NCBI RefSeq assembly: GCF_014323665.1
Contig: NZ_JABVEB010000020.1
Coordinates: 1-61,772, forward strand
Origin: Actinomadura sp. HBU206391
GTDB taxonomy: Bacteria; Actinomycetota; Actinomycetes; Streptosporangiales; Streptosporangiaceae
DNA length: 61,772 bases
Direction of reading: 5' to 3'
In this document: in pieces, positions 1-7,583 of the stretch
How the letters are laid out: every line of letters starts with the position of its first letter
Position numbering within the stretch: the first letter of the stretch is position 1
The notes under the pieces: generated by a model
What the model was told of the DNA's origin: nothing
Seen by the model: the letters and a program-made list of their open reading frames with translations, nothing else
The model's database searches: none
Position numbers and translations under genes: made by a program

Positions 1-338
1 TCGGCGGCCTTGGCGGGCGCCGGTGCCGGGGCGGGGGCGGGGGCGGGGGCGGGGGCCTTTTTCGCTCCTTCGGACGGCTTCGCTCCCTTGGCGGGGGCGG
101 GAGGCGGTGCCGGCTCGGTCGGCGGTGCGGCCGCCGGCGCCGCGGGGGCGCCATCGAGAGTGGCCTTCATGGCCGGACGGGAGTCCGGCCGGTAGTCGGC
201 GAAGAAGTTCCACCAGGCTCGGTCGACCGAATTCGGGTCTTCCAAGTACTTCTGGTAGAGCTCGTCCACCAGCCACTCGTTGGGGCCGAAATCGGCCTTG
301 CTCAGGTCGGCAGGGGTGCGCGACGACTCGGTCGACAC
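1..338 (-). CDS. kgd: Multifunctional 2-oxoglutarate decarboxylase/dehydrogenase E1 (Kgd/SucA), N-terminal part
   Basis: Partial gene on the minus strand; it runs off the left edge, so only about 112 N-terminal residues are visible. The conserved N-terminal block FGPNEWLVDELYQKYLEDP, followed by a WWNFFADYRP stretch, is the signature of actinobacterial Kgd and its E1 relatives. After it comes a linker of Ala, Pro and Lys ending in an (Ala-Pro)n run, coded by a short hexanucleotide repeat at about 30-57. That linker leads to the E2-like catalytic domain in full-length proteins. The family feeds 2-oxoglutarate to succinyl-CoA or succinate semialdehyde in the TCA cycle. GTG at 338 is chosen because the frame closes upstream within about 80 nt and a GGAAGAGG stretch precedes it. 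Identity is clear; the remainder of the protein cannot be checked. Confidence 0.9.
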   Translation of the reverse strand, partial: MSTESSRTPADLSKADFGPNEWLVDELYQKYLEDPNSVDRAWWNFFADYRPDSRPAMKATLDGAPAAPAAAPPTEPAPPPAPAKGAKPSEGAKKAPAPAPAPAPAPAPAKAA

Positions 339-694
339 GGCGGAGATCGCCCTCTTCCGCAGCTCGCAGGTAGGTTCTGAATCGACTCAAGGCTACTCGC
401 CTGTAGGAGGCGCGGAGGCATGCCGTCTGTCACACGTCCGCACAACACCGATTATCGGTGATCTTCGTCGATTTTCGCGCCTCGATCGGGCAAGATCCCG
501 CCACGGCGACGGCCGATATCGGTAGCGCGAAGGTGAGAGTAGTCACGACCCGGCCGTCGGCGAGGACCTGGAACCGCCACATTCCGCGCGCAGCACGAGC
601 CGATCGCGGCGCCGCGATCGGCGCGGAAGGGGCCGGTGGTCTCAGTCGTCGCTAGTCTGTTTCCAGCCGGACGGAGCCGGGAGGCTGATCGCGA
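339..694. promoter_or_regulatory. Divergent kgd/dedA intergenic region with a 15-bp palindrome
   Basis: 356 bp between divergent kgd and the DedA gene, with no convincing coding frame. At 446-460 lies a perfect palindrome, CACCGAT-T-ATCGGTG, of the size and form of a dimeric repressor site. It sits about 108 bp upstream of the kgd start and 235 bp from dedA, so if functional it more likely acts on kgd. A GGGAGG ribosome binding site precedes the DedA ATG. I see no clear -35/-10 pair. Confidence 0.45.
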
Positions 695-1438
695 ATGCTG
701 GAGACCTTCAACGACCTGGTGCAGGGCCTGCCCTCGCCGTTGATCTACAGCATAGTCGCCGCACTCGTGTTCGCCGAGGCGGCGCTCTTCTTCGGATTCG
801 TCTTCCCCGGAGAGACCGCGATCATCGTCGGTGGCGTGCTGGCCAGCCAGGGCCGGCTCTCGATGCCGCTGCTGCTCATCATCGTGGTGATCTCGGCCAT
901 TGTGGGCGACTCGGTGGGATACGAGATCGGCCGCAAGTTCGGGCCGCGGCTGCTGGAGACCCGCGCCATGCGAAAGCACCGGTCGAAGGTGGGCAAGGCC
1001 CAGGAGCTGATCCGCAGGAGAGGTGCCTTCGCGGTCTTCATCGGCCGCTTCACCGCGCTGCTACGTGCGCTGATGCCCGCCCTCGCCGGCAGTGCCCGGG
1101 TGCCCTATCGGAAGTTCCTGCTCTTCAACGCCATCGGCGGCCTCACCTGGGGCGTCGGATTCACTCTCGGCGGATTCTTCCTCGGCACCGCCTTCGAGCA
1201 CACGGCTCAGCTGCTGGGCCGCGGCCTGGCCGCCGCCGCGGCCGTGCTGGCGATCGCCGCGGCCGTGATCTGGTCGGTACGCAGGCACCGTCGTGAGCCG
1301 GTGGGCGAGCGGATCGCAGCGAAGATGGTCGATGAGGCGGCCGATGAGATCGGCGGCAGCCGCACCTCCGCGACCAAGGCGGTCCGCAGGGCCAGGACCG
1401 TGACGGCGGCCGAGGACGCACCACAGGACGCCGGCTGA
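695..1438 (+). CDS. DedA family (SNARE-associated/VTT domain) membrane protein
   Basis: 247 aa, normal for the family. The N-terminal part has the DedA pattern: a re-entrant/membrane segment with FGFVFPGETAIIVGG, then a helix LLLIIVVISAIVGDSVGYEIG. The amphipathic GRFTALLRALMPALAG block, with the key Arg residues typical of DedA proteins, lies at about residues 122-137, and two further membrane helices follow at about 145-195. The C-terminal ~50 residues are charged and cytoplasmic. DedA proteins act in membrane homeostasis, with proposed undecaprenyl-phosphate or phospholipid translocation; the substrate here cannot be told from sequence. ATG at 695 has GGGAGG about 10 nt upstream. The last codons and the stop lie inside the first copy of a 41-bp tandem repeat. 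Confidence 0.9.
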   Translation: MLETFNDLVQGLPSPLIYSIVAALVFAEAALFFGFVFPGETAIIVGGVLASQGRLSMPLLLIIVVISAIVGDSVGYEIGRKFGPRLLETRAMRKHRSKVGKAQELIRRRGAFAVFIGRFTALLRALMPALAGSARVPYRKFLLFNAIGGLTWGVGFTLGGFFLGTAFEHTAQLLGRGLAAAAAVLAIAAAVIWSVRRHRREPVGERIAAKMVDEAADEIGGSRTSATKAVRRARTVTAAEDAPQDAG

Positions 1439-1543
1439 CCCTCGTCGAGCCAGGGGCAGTGCCGCAGGACGCCGGCCGACCCTCGTCGAGCCAGGGGCCG
1501 TACCGCAGGGCACCGGCTGGCCCTTGTCGAGCTGGGGTCGTAC
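1422..1543. repeat. Three tandem copies of a 41-bp repeat
   Basis: Copies at 1422-1462, 1463-1503 and 1504-1543 share a core that reads GCAGGACGCCGGC, then GACCCTCGTCGAGCCAGGGG. The first two differ at only a few bases; the third is more diverged and 1 nt shorter. Copy 1 includes the last codons and TGA of the DedA gene, so the array grew over the gene end. It lies between two convergent genes and codes for nothing evident. Confidence 0.85.
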
Positions 1544-1623
1544 TGAGGTTGCGCGGGGCTTGTCGTCGATCGTGATCGGGAGTTGGGTGCTGGTTCGGGC
1601 GAGCGCCGACGGCGCGTCGGATG

Positions 1624-1679
1624 CGAACAACTGCATGATCACGGCGGAGGAAGTCCTGCCGTGATCATGCAGTTGTTCG
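1624..1679. repeat. Perfect 22-bp inverted repeat (intergenic palindrome)
   Basis: Left arm 1624-1645 begins CGAACAACTGCATGATC; right arm 1658-1679 is its exact reverse complement, around a 12-nt centre that itself contains AGGA/TCCT. The stem is long, perfect and not especially GC-rich, unlike the short GC-rich terminators elsewhere in the window. It lies midway between convergent genes, so it could be a bidirectional terminator, a dispersed palindromic (REP-like) element or a MITE remnant. A degraded relative of one arm may lie at about 1567-1595. Confidence 0.85.
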
Positions 1680-1743
1680 GGGTGCGCCGGGGGTGTAGCC
1701 GCTGGGGCCGGCGTTCGTGCGGTGCCGTCGGCTGGCGCCCGCC

Positions 1744-1840
1744 GTCACAACCCGGCCCGGTGACGCCTGCCGTTACACCTCGGTCGGGTGACGCCGGCCG
1801 TTGCACCTCGGCTGGCTGGGGGCTGCCTTTACACCCCGGC
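1744..1840. repeat. Tandem 28-bp repeat, three full copies and a partial one
   Basis: Units begin at 1744, 1772, 1800 and 1828 with exact 28-bp spacing. Each starts G(T/C)(C/T)(A/G)CA and has a CCTCGG(T/C)-like centre. The fourth copy is cut short and overlaps the C-terminal codons of the minus-strand gene that ends at 1829. Together with the 41-bp array and the palindrome this makes a 400-bp repeat island that touches the ends of both flanking genes. Confidence 0.75.
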
Positions 1841-2911
1841 CGCGCGGCCGGTGAGCACGGGCAGATCGAGAAACGTACGGATGCCGGGTGCCGCCTCGCA
1901 CACGGCGGGGACGGCGTTCACCGCGAAGGCGGCCGCGGCGGTGATGCCGTTGGAGACCCAGTCCTCGTCGGCGGTCAGCGTGACCGAGGGCCGGCCGTGC
2001 ACGCGCACGGCATAGCCGGGTGACTCCCAGGCGGTGACCCGGCGCGCATCGGACTTGTGCACGCACTCGATGGTCACCAGAGGGCGGCCGCCGACCATCC
2101 CGGAGAAGGTCCAGCGGCCGGCTGCGACCGTGCCTCTCGGAATGGGCACGGCCTGGATCTCGAAGTCCTCATCGGCGAGCAGGTACTCGTGACTGACGTC
2201 GACGTGGTCGAGCGTGACGCCGAGCCCCGCGCCGACCAGTTGAAGGCTCTCGGTGAACAGGTCGCGCATGGCCCCCCGGTAGGTCGGCAGCGCCTTGAGA
2301 TACTCCTCCTCGCTCTTTCCGAGACCGCCCATCTCGTGGATGAGCAGGCGGGACGGATGGCCGGAGAAGTCCGCGCACTCTCGTACGTAGATGTGATCGA
2401 CCCGCCGGCACACGCCGGACAGCACGAGCGGCAGCACCTCGGTCGTGAACCCGGGGTTGACGCCCGTGCCGAACACCGACGTCTCGCCGGTCTTGCAGGC
2501 GCGCTCGAGCTCGGAGGTGAACTCCGGCCCGCGGGCGTACGGATAGAGCATCCCGGCCAGGCTGATGACGTTCTTGCCCGAGCTCAGCAGCTCGCAGACC
2601 GTCTGTAGGTCCTTGCGCAGATCCCCGCCGATGGCCTGCGAGATGATCGGGGCGTAGATCACGCAGTCGGCGTCGAGCGCGAGGATCTCGTACGGATCGT
2701 CGGTGGCGATCACTCCTGCGGGCGGCCGGCCCACCAGGGTGCCCGCGTCGACTCCGACCTTCGCCGGGTCGAAGACGCGCACGCCCGCGAGCTCGAACTC
2801 GGGACGCTCGATCACACCTCGGATCACGCTGCGTCCAACCGCTCCTGTCGCCCACTGGACGACGCGGTACCGGGTCGTTGTCCCGGTGGCGGTCTCATAC
2901 GCTGCGCGCAT
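1829..2911 (-). CDS. DapB-like NAD(P)-dependent dehydrogenase (amine dehydrogenase/diaminopentanoate dehydrogenase-like family)
   Basis: 360 aa. The N-terminal Rossmann segment RYRVVQWATGAVGRSVIRGV (residues ~14-33), with a GxxGxxG-type loop, and the following ELAGVRVFDPAKVGVDAG are typical of dihydrodipicolinate-reductase-like proteins that are common in mycobacteria and other actinobacteria. The central GVNPGFTTEVLPL stretch is also family-typical. Substrates in this family are mostly unknown; NAD(P)H-dependent reduction or oxidation of a keto or amine compound is the general expectation. ATG at 2911 is supported by a strong GGAGGAAG 7-8 nt upstream. It is divergent from an SDR and an enoyl-CoA hydratase homologue, which hints at lipid or steroid side-chain metabolism, but that is inference from context only. 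Confidence 0.75.
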   Translation of the reverse strand: MRAAYETATGTTTRYRVVQWATGAVGRSVIRGVIERPEFELAGVRVFDPAKVGVDAGTLVGRPPAGVIATDDPYEILALDADCVIYAPIISQAIGGDLRKDLQTVCELLSSGKNVISLAGMLYPYARGPEFTSELERACKTGETSVFGTGVNPGFTTEVLPLVLSGVCRRVDHIYVRECADFSGHPSRLLIHEMGGLGKSEEEYLKALPTYRGAMRDLFTESLQLVGAGLGVTLDHVDVSHEYLLADEDFEIQAVPIPRGTVAAGRWTFSGMVGGRPLVTIECVHKSDARRVTAWESPGYAVRVHGRPSVTLTADEDWVSNGITAAAAFAVNAVPAVCEAAPGIRTFLDLPVLTGRAAGV

Positions 2912-3126
2912 GGCGATCTTCCTCCGTGGGGGCGTCCAAGGTGGTGATGGACGTTACCGGCCTGCCCAGTAATTATCGTCAGATTCATGACATCTGCGGT
3001 TTTCGTCCCTTCGGACCCGGCACCGAGCGAGATTCGGTCAGGTGGTACCACACGGGTAACCCCACGTGGATAACGTGGGCGTGAACATGGGGCATTCACC
3101 CGGCGCAGGCGATGAGGAGACTCGGG
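2912..3126. promoter_or_regulatory. Divergent promoter region with operator-like palindromes
   Basis: About 215 bp between the DapB-like gene and the SDR. A 10-bp palindrome GTGGTACCAC lies at 3042-3051. An inverted repeat CCCACG-N7-CGTGGG lies at 3061-3079, about 50 bp before the SDR start, and overlaps TAACGT (3071-3076), which fits a TAnnnT -10 box. This arrangement suits repressor control of the SDR gene. No tested site is known to me for these sequences. Confidence 0.45.
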
Positions 3127-4026
3127 ATGACGGAACTCAGGTTCGATGAGCGGGTGGCGGTCGTCACCGGCGCGGGGCACGGCCTCGGCCGCCGGCACGC
3201 TCTGGAACTCGCCGCGCGCGGCGCGAAGGTCGTCGTCAACGATCTCGGGGGCGATGTGAACGGCGGGGGCGGCTCCAGCGGCCCGGCGCAGGACGTCGTC
3301 GATGAGATCACCAAGAACGGCGGGCAGGCCGTCGCCGACACCGGGAACGTCGCGACGGAGGAAGGCGCACAGGGAATCGTCCAGAGCGCCCTCGACGCCT
3401 TCGGCAAGGTCGACATCGTCGTCAACAACGCGGGGATCCTGCGCGACAAGTCCTTCAAGAACATGAGCGCCGCGGAGTTCGACGCGGTCATCGCCGTACA
3501 CCTGCGCGGCTCATTCCTCGTCGCCAGGGCCGCGTGGTCGCACCTGCGCGATCAGGGTTACGGCCGCATCGTCAACACCTCCTCGCCCTCCGGCCTGTTC
3601 GGCAACTTCGGACAGGCCAACTACTCGTCCGCCAAGATGGGGCTGGTCGGCCTCACCAAGACGCTGGCGATCGAAGGCGCCAAGTACGGCGTCAAGGTCA
3701 ACGCGATCGCGCCCGTCGCCTACACCCGGATGACCGAGGACCTGTTCCCGCCGGAGTTCGCCGACAAGCTCGGCGTCGAACTCGTCACGCCGCTGGTCGC
3801 CTGGCTGGCGCACGAGAGCGTCGAATCGACGGGCGAGACCTACTCCGTCGGAGGCGGCCGCATCGCGCGGGTGTTCGTCGCCGAGGGCGCCGGCTTCACG
3901 AAGAAGGACGGCCTCACCATCGAGGACGTACGGGACAACTGGCAGCAGATCAACGCCGAAAGCCCGTACATCGTGCCGAAGAACATCGGGGAGCAGACGG
4001 CCGCGACCTTCGAGGCGCTGAAATAA
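3127..4026 (+). CDS. Short-chain dehydrogenase/reductase, MFE-2/17beta-HSD4-like
   Basis: 299 aa, classical-to-extended SDR. Visible are the cofactor loop TGAGHGLGR, an ND..GGDVNGGGGSSGPA segment typical of the multifunctional-enzyme-2 (peroxisomal 17beta-HSD4) dehydrogenase domain, NNAG, the catalytic Ser in NTSSPSG and the YSSAK catalytic Tyr/Lys motif. The C-terminal ~60 residues (TYSVGGGRIARVFVAEG onward) match that subfamily, whose actinobacterial members (Hsd4A-type) oxidise 3-hydroxyacyl-CoA or steroid side-chain intermediates. ATG at 3127 is chosen over an upstream in-frame ATG at 3112 because GAGGAGAC lies directly between them at the right distance. A downstream enoyl-CoA hydratase homologue is consistent with a beta-oxidation role. 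Confidence 0.88.
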   Translation: MTELRFDERVAVVTGAGHGLGRRHALELAARGAKVVVNDLGGDVNGGGGSSGPAQDVVDEITKNGGQAVADTGNVATEEGAQGIVQSALDAFGKVDIVVNNAGILRDKSFKNMSAAEFDAVIAVHLRGSFLVARAAWSHLRDQGYGRIVNTSSPSGLFGNFGQANYSSAKMGLVGLTKTLAIEGAKYGVKVNAIAPVAYTRMTEDLFPPEFADKLGVELVTPLVAWLAHESVESTGETYSVGGGRIARVFVAEGAGFTKKDGLTIEDVRDNWQQINAESPYIVPKNIGEQTAATFEALK

Positions 4027-4058
4027 CCCGCCGCCGCGTCGCAGGGCCGGGCGTCGGG

Positions 4059-4084
4059 GGGCCGGCTCCGAAGGGCGCCGGCCC
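4059..4084 (+). terminator. GC-rich hairpin between SDR and enoyl-CoA hydratase genes
   Basis: GGGCCGGC (4059-4066) and GCCGGCCC (4077-4084) form an 8-bp perfect stem with a 10-nt loop, 33 nt after the SDR stop. It could be a terminator or an attenuator between two co-directional genes. No U-tract follows, as is usual in actinobacteria. Confidence 0.4.
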
Positions 4085-4119
4085 GGCCGGCCGGCCACCG
4101 GATCGTCCCGAGGAGGGAT

Positions 4120-4953
4120 ATGCCGGATCTCATCTTTGACCGGCGCGACGGGGTGGCGGTGCTCACGCTGGCGCGCCCTGAGCGGCTCAACGCGGTGACG
4201 CCCGGGCTCGTCGAAGAGCTGCACACCGCTCTGGACGCGCTGGCCGGCGACACCGCAACCCGGATCGTGATCCTCACCGGGCAGGGCCGCGGCTTCTGCG
4301 CCGGGATGGACATCCAGGGCGATGACGCCGGGCCGGAGGGCTCGCCCCCGCAGGACGGCGCGGGCGGCGAGCCGGAGCCGGAGGGCAGGCCGCAGCGGAT
4401 CTACCGCGGGATCGCCCGCGGCGGGGAGGTCGTGGCCCGGCTGCGGGAGATCCCGCAGCCGGTGATCGCGGCACTGCACGGCCCGGTCGCCGGCATGGGC
4501 GTCTCCTTCGCCCTCGCGTGCGACTTCCGCATCGCCGATCCGTCGACGCGATTCGTCTCGCCGTTCCTGAACCTCGGACTGTCCGGCGGAGACGTCGGGC
4601 TGTCGTGGCTGCTGCCCCGCGTGGTCGGACCGGCCAAGGCGGCCGAGATCCTCTACCGCGCGCAGACGCTCACCGCGGCGCAGGCGCATGAACTGGGGAT
4701 GCTGACCGAGGTGACCGGTGAGAAGGGCGACCTGACGGCCGCGCTGAAACTCGCCGAGGAACTGCTCGTCAGATCCCCCTACGGCCTGCGGCACACCAAG
4801 GAACTGCTCAACCTCTCGCTGGACGGGCCGACGCTGCGGCAGCACCTGGCCGTCGAGAACCGGACCCAGACGATGGCCTTCTTCACCGAGGACTTCGCCG
4901 AGGGGGTCGCCGCCGCCATGGAGAAACGACCCCCACGGTTCCGGGACCGCTGA
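4120..4953 (+). CDS. Enoyl-CoA hydratase/isomerase family protein lacking both classical catalytic glutamates
   Basis: 277 aa crotonase-fold protein. The N-terminal core ARPERLNAVTPGLVEELHTAL and the oxyanion-hole segment GRGFCAGMDI are clear. In the active-site region HGPVAGMGVSFALACDFRIAD, Ser stands where rat hydratase has Glu144. Phe stands at the Glu164 position (RFVSPFLNLGL) by my alignment. A later Asp in SGGDVGLSWLLPRVVG resembles that of dienoyl-CoA isomerases. Hydratase activity is therefore doubtful, and an isomerase or other crotonase reaction is more likely. Residues ~69-92 form a Gly/Pro/Glu-rich insert in the substrate-loop region. ATG at 4120 has CGAGGAGG at a good distance. 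Confidence 0.85.
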   Translation: MPDLIFDRRDGVAVLTLARPERLNAVTPGLVEELHTALDALAGDTATRIVILTGQGRGFCAGMDIQGDDAGPEGSPPQDGAGGEPEPEGRPQRIYRGIARGGEVVARLREIPQPVIAALHGPVAGMGVSFALACDFRIADPSTRFVSPFLNLGLSGGDVGLSWLLPRVVGPAKAAEILYRAQTLTAAQAHELGMLTEVTGEKGDLTAALKLAEELLVRSPYGLRHTKELLNLSLDGPTLRQHLAVENRTQTMAFFTEDFAEGVAAAMEKRPPRFRDR

Positions 4954-5007
4954 CGGCTCCGTTCGGCGGGGTGCCGTCTTCGGCCGGTGCTCTCTGGCAG
5001 GTGCGGC

Positions 5008-6375
5008 TCACTCCCGGGCGAGCCGCACCAGCAGGTCCTTGACCTCCGTGGCGTGGTAGCGCTCCCGGGCCGCGGCGGGGTCGGAGCAGAGCAGCACCGG
5101 GCCGTCGGCCGGGTCGGCGGGGAGCCGGCCATGGCTGCCGCGCACCGCGGAGCCGTTCAGCGCCACCACGCTCATCAGATAGCGCATGCCGAGTTTCTTG
5201 CGGGCGAGCGCGAGCCCAGCCTTCACTTTCACCGCCTTGTCGGCCGGGTTCAGGAACAGCTCCGCGGGGTCGTACCCGGGCTTGCGGTGGATGTCCACCA
5301 GCCGCGCGAAGTCGGGGGCGCGGTCGTCGTCCAGCCAGTAGTAGTAGGCGAACCAGGCGTCGGGTTCGGCCAGCGCCACCAGATCTCCGGATCGCTCGTG
5401 GTCGAGACCCTGCTCGGCCTTGCCGGCGGAATCGAGGATCTGTGCCACGCCGTCGAGCCCGGCGAGAACCTCGCGCACCCTGGGCAGGTCCGCGCCGTCC
5501 CGTACGTACACGTGCGCGATCTGGTGGTCGGCCACCGCGAAGGCCCGCGAGGCCCATGGGTCGAGGTACTCCATCCCGTCCTGGGTGTGCACCTCCAGCA
5601 GCCCGGCGCGCCGCAGGGCCCGGTTGACCTCCACGGGGCGGGAGACCGAGGTGATGCCGTACTCCGACAGCGCCACGGTGGTCGCGCCCCGCTCGCGCGC
5701 GGCGGCCAGCAGCGGTCCGAGCAGGGCGTCCAGGTCGGCCGCCGCCTGAGCGGCCCGCGGGTCGTCCGGACCCCATCGCTGCAGGTCGTAGTCGAGGTGC
5801 GGAATATAGACCAGGGTCAGGTCGGGCCGCTCCTCGGCGATCAGGAACTGCGCCGCGGCGCAGATCCAGCGGGAGGACGGCAGCCCCGCGCCCGGGCCCC
5901 AGTAGGTGAACAGGGGAAAGGTGCCGAGCCGGTCGGTGAGCCGGTCGTGCAGCGACGGCGGCCAGGTGTAGCAGTCCGGTTCCTTGCGGCCGTCGGCGTA
6001 GTAGACGGGGCGTGGAGTGACGGTCCAGTCGGTCGCCGCTCCCATGGCGTACCACCAGCAGACGTTGGCCACCGTGTAGCCGGGGCGGTCGCGCCGCAGC
6101 ACGTCCCACACCTTCTCGCCCTGGACCAGCGCGTTGTGCTGGCGCCACAGCAGGACCTCGCCGAGATCGCGGAAGTACCAGCCGTTGCCCACCACCCCGT
6201 GCTCGCGCGGCAGCGTTCCGGTGAGGAAGGTGGACTGCACGGTGCACGTGACGGCGGGCAGCACGGTGCCGAGTTCGGCCTGGAACCCGTCGGCGGCCAG
6301 TTTGGACAGGTGGGGCATGTAGGGGAGCAGCCGGGGGGTGAGTCCGACGACATCGAGCACGACGAGGGGTGTCAC
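5008..6375 (-). CDS. eboF: Alkaline phosphatase/nucleotide pyrophosphatase-family protein, EboF-type
   Basis: 455 aa. It belongs to the type I phosphodiesterase/nucleotide pyrophosphatase branch of the alkaline phosphatase superfamily. The N-terminal metal-site start LVVLDVVG and the nucleophile segment PAVTCTVQSTFLTGTLPREH (Thr nucleophile) are visible, as is PHLDYDLQRWGPD with a metal-binding Asp. The usual second metal motif DHG reads SEYG here. It is the last gene of the ebo-type operon: its GTG start (6375) overlaps the stop of eboE in a GTGA, so the two are translationally coupled. The ebo cluster is linked in cyanobacteria to export of scytonemin precursors; the true substrate of this enzyme is unknown. 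Confidence 0.85.
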   Translation of the reverse strand: MTPLVVLDVVGLTPRLLPYMPHLSKLAADGFQAELGTVLPAVTCTVQSTFLTGTLPREHGVVGNGWYFRDLGEVLLWRQHNALVQGEKVWDVLRRDRPGYTVANVCWWYAMGAATDWTVTPRPVYYADGRKEPDCYTWPPSLHDRLTDRLGTFPLFTYWGPGAGLPSSRWICAAAQFLIAEERPDLTLVYIPHLDYDLQRWGPDDPRAAQAAADLDALLGPLLAAARERGATTVALSEYGITSVSRPVEVNRALRRAGLLEVHTQDGMEYLDPWASRAFAVADHQIAHVYVRDGADLPRVREVLAGLDGVAQILDSAGKAEQGLDHERSGDLVALAEPDAWFAYYYWLDDDRAPDFARLVDIHRKPGYDPAELFLNPADKAVKVKAGLALARKKLGMRYLMSVVALNGSAVRGSHGRLPADPADGPVLLCSDPAAARERYHATEVKDLLVRLARE

Positions 6376-7574
6376 GGGGTCTCCTCCTCCGCGAGGCCGA
6401 GCTTCAGCAGCTCGCCGCGGGTCCAGTCCAGCTCAGCGGCGATCCCGCGGATCAGCCGATCTTCGGCGGCCGCGGCGGACGACCCGGCCGGCCGCCCGGC
6501 GGCGACCGCGTCGTCCGGCAGCACCGACCAGGTGTAGGTCTCGACCTCGACGTGGTCGGTGCGGGCGGTCGGCCCGGCCAGCAGCGCGCGCAGGGTGCCG
6601 GTCAGCTCCGCGCGGGTGCCGGCCAGCGGGTGGGGCGGGTCGGCGTGCAGGGGCAGGTGGAAGTGCACCCGCCATGGAGCGCCGGGCGGCAGCCGCCCGG
6701 CGCCGTCGAGGGCGTCGGGCAGATCGTCGACGCCCCGCACCCGGTCCGCCACCAGGGCCCGCGTCTGGTGCAGGTAACGCGGTTCGGCGAACGCGGCGAG
6801 GGCGTCGCGTGAGGCGCCCGGCGCCGAGGCGTGCAGGGCCACCGAGGCCTGGGTCTTGACGATCGGCAGGCCGGCCGCGCCGAGCCGGGCCACCGCGGCG
6901 CCGGCGTCCTCGAACGCGACGGCCAGATGGCACGCGTCGAGACAGACGCCCACCCGGTCGGTGTCGAGGCCGGACAGGTGCTCGACCGCGTCGGCGGTGG
7001 TCTCCACGACGCATCCGGGCTCGGGCTCGAGACCGACCCGGACGGTGCGCCCGGTCTCGGCCTCGAGCCGCGCCAGACCCGCGGCGAGCGCGTCGAGGTG
7101 GCGGCGGGCCGCGTCGGCTCGACCGCCGTCCCACCAGGGCCGCCACCCGAGCGGCAGGGTCGACACGCTGCCCCGTGCCACGTCGGCGGGCAGCAGCTCG
7201 GTCAGGACGCGGGCGAGGTCGAGGGTGTAGGAGAGCCGCTCCGGGGCGGCCCAGTCCGGCAGGTACACGGCGGTCTTCACCACCGCGTCGCCGAACCCCT
7301 CGTAGGGAAAGCCGTTGAGCGTCACCACCTCGAGGCCGCCGGCGGCCAGCGCGGCGCGAAGCGGCCGCACCGCCTCGGGGTCGGCGGCGAGTGCGGCCGC
7401 GACCGGCCGGGGCAGCCACAGCCCGACCGACAGCCGCGGGACGCCCAGCAGCTTCCTGACCGGCATGGCGTAGCGCTCCAGCCGGTCGAGGATGCCCGGC
7501 AGATCGTCGGCGGGATGCACGTTGGCGCAGTAGGCGAGATGGACGGTGCTCCCGTCCGGATGTCGCAGCCGCAT
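6372..7574 (-). CDS. eboE: EboE, 'metabolite traffic' TIM-barrel protein
   Basis: 400 aa, of the xylose-isomerase-like TIM-barrel fold. The N-terminal HLAYCANVHPADDLPGIL block is characteristic of EboE. GLEPEPGCVVET, VGVCLDACHLAVAFE and PIVKTQASVALH carry acidic and His residues at the ends of barrel strands, where sugar isomerases bind metal. EboE is one of the conserved ebo proteins needed for a late, periplasm-related step of scytonemin formation in Nostoc; the reaction it performs is not known to me. ATG at 7574 has GAGGGGG upstream. It lies 9 nt after eboB and overlaps eboF by 4 nt. Confidence 0.87.
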   Translation of the reverse strand: MRLRHPDGSTVHLAYCANVHPADDLPGILDRLERYAMPVRKLLGVPRLSVGLWLPRPVAAALAADPEAVRPLRAALAAGGLEVVTLNGFPYEGFGDAVVKTAVYLPDWAAPERLSYTLDLARVLTELLPADVARGSVSTLPLGWRPWWDGGRADAARRHLDALAAGLARLEAETGRTVRVGLEPEPGCVVETTADAVEHLSGLDTDRVGVCLDACHLAVAFEDAGAAVARLGAAGLPIVKTQASVALHASAPGASRDALAAFAEPRYLHQTRALVADRVRGVDDLPDALDGAGRLPPGAPWRVHFHLPLHADPPHPLAGTRAELTGTLRALLAGPTARTDHVEVETYTWSVLPDDAVAAGRPAGSSAAAAEDRLIRGIAAELDWTRGELLKLGLAEEETP

Positions 7575-7583
7575 GCCGCCCCC

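Noticed and set aside
30..57. The (GGGGGC)n run as a regulatory or mobile element
   Set aside because: On the minus strand it codes the Ala-Pro linker of Kgd in frame, which explains it fully.
1422..1840. A CRISPR array in the repeat island
   Set aside because: The repeats are directly tandem without unique spacers, and no cas genes are present.
3511..4845. A 444-codon minus-strand frame opposite the SDR and crotonase genes
   Set aside because: Low-complexity Arg/Gly/Asp-rich translation and no ribosome binding site; the plus-strand genes explain the codon bias.
4954..5007. A terminator hairpin GACGGC...GCCGTC between the crotonase and eboF genes
   Set aside because: Only a 6-bp stem with a 15-nt loop; too weak to list.
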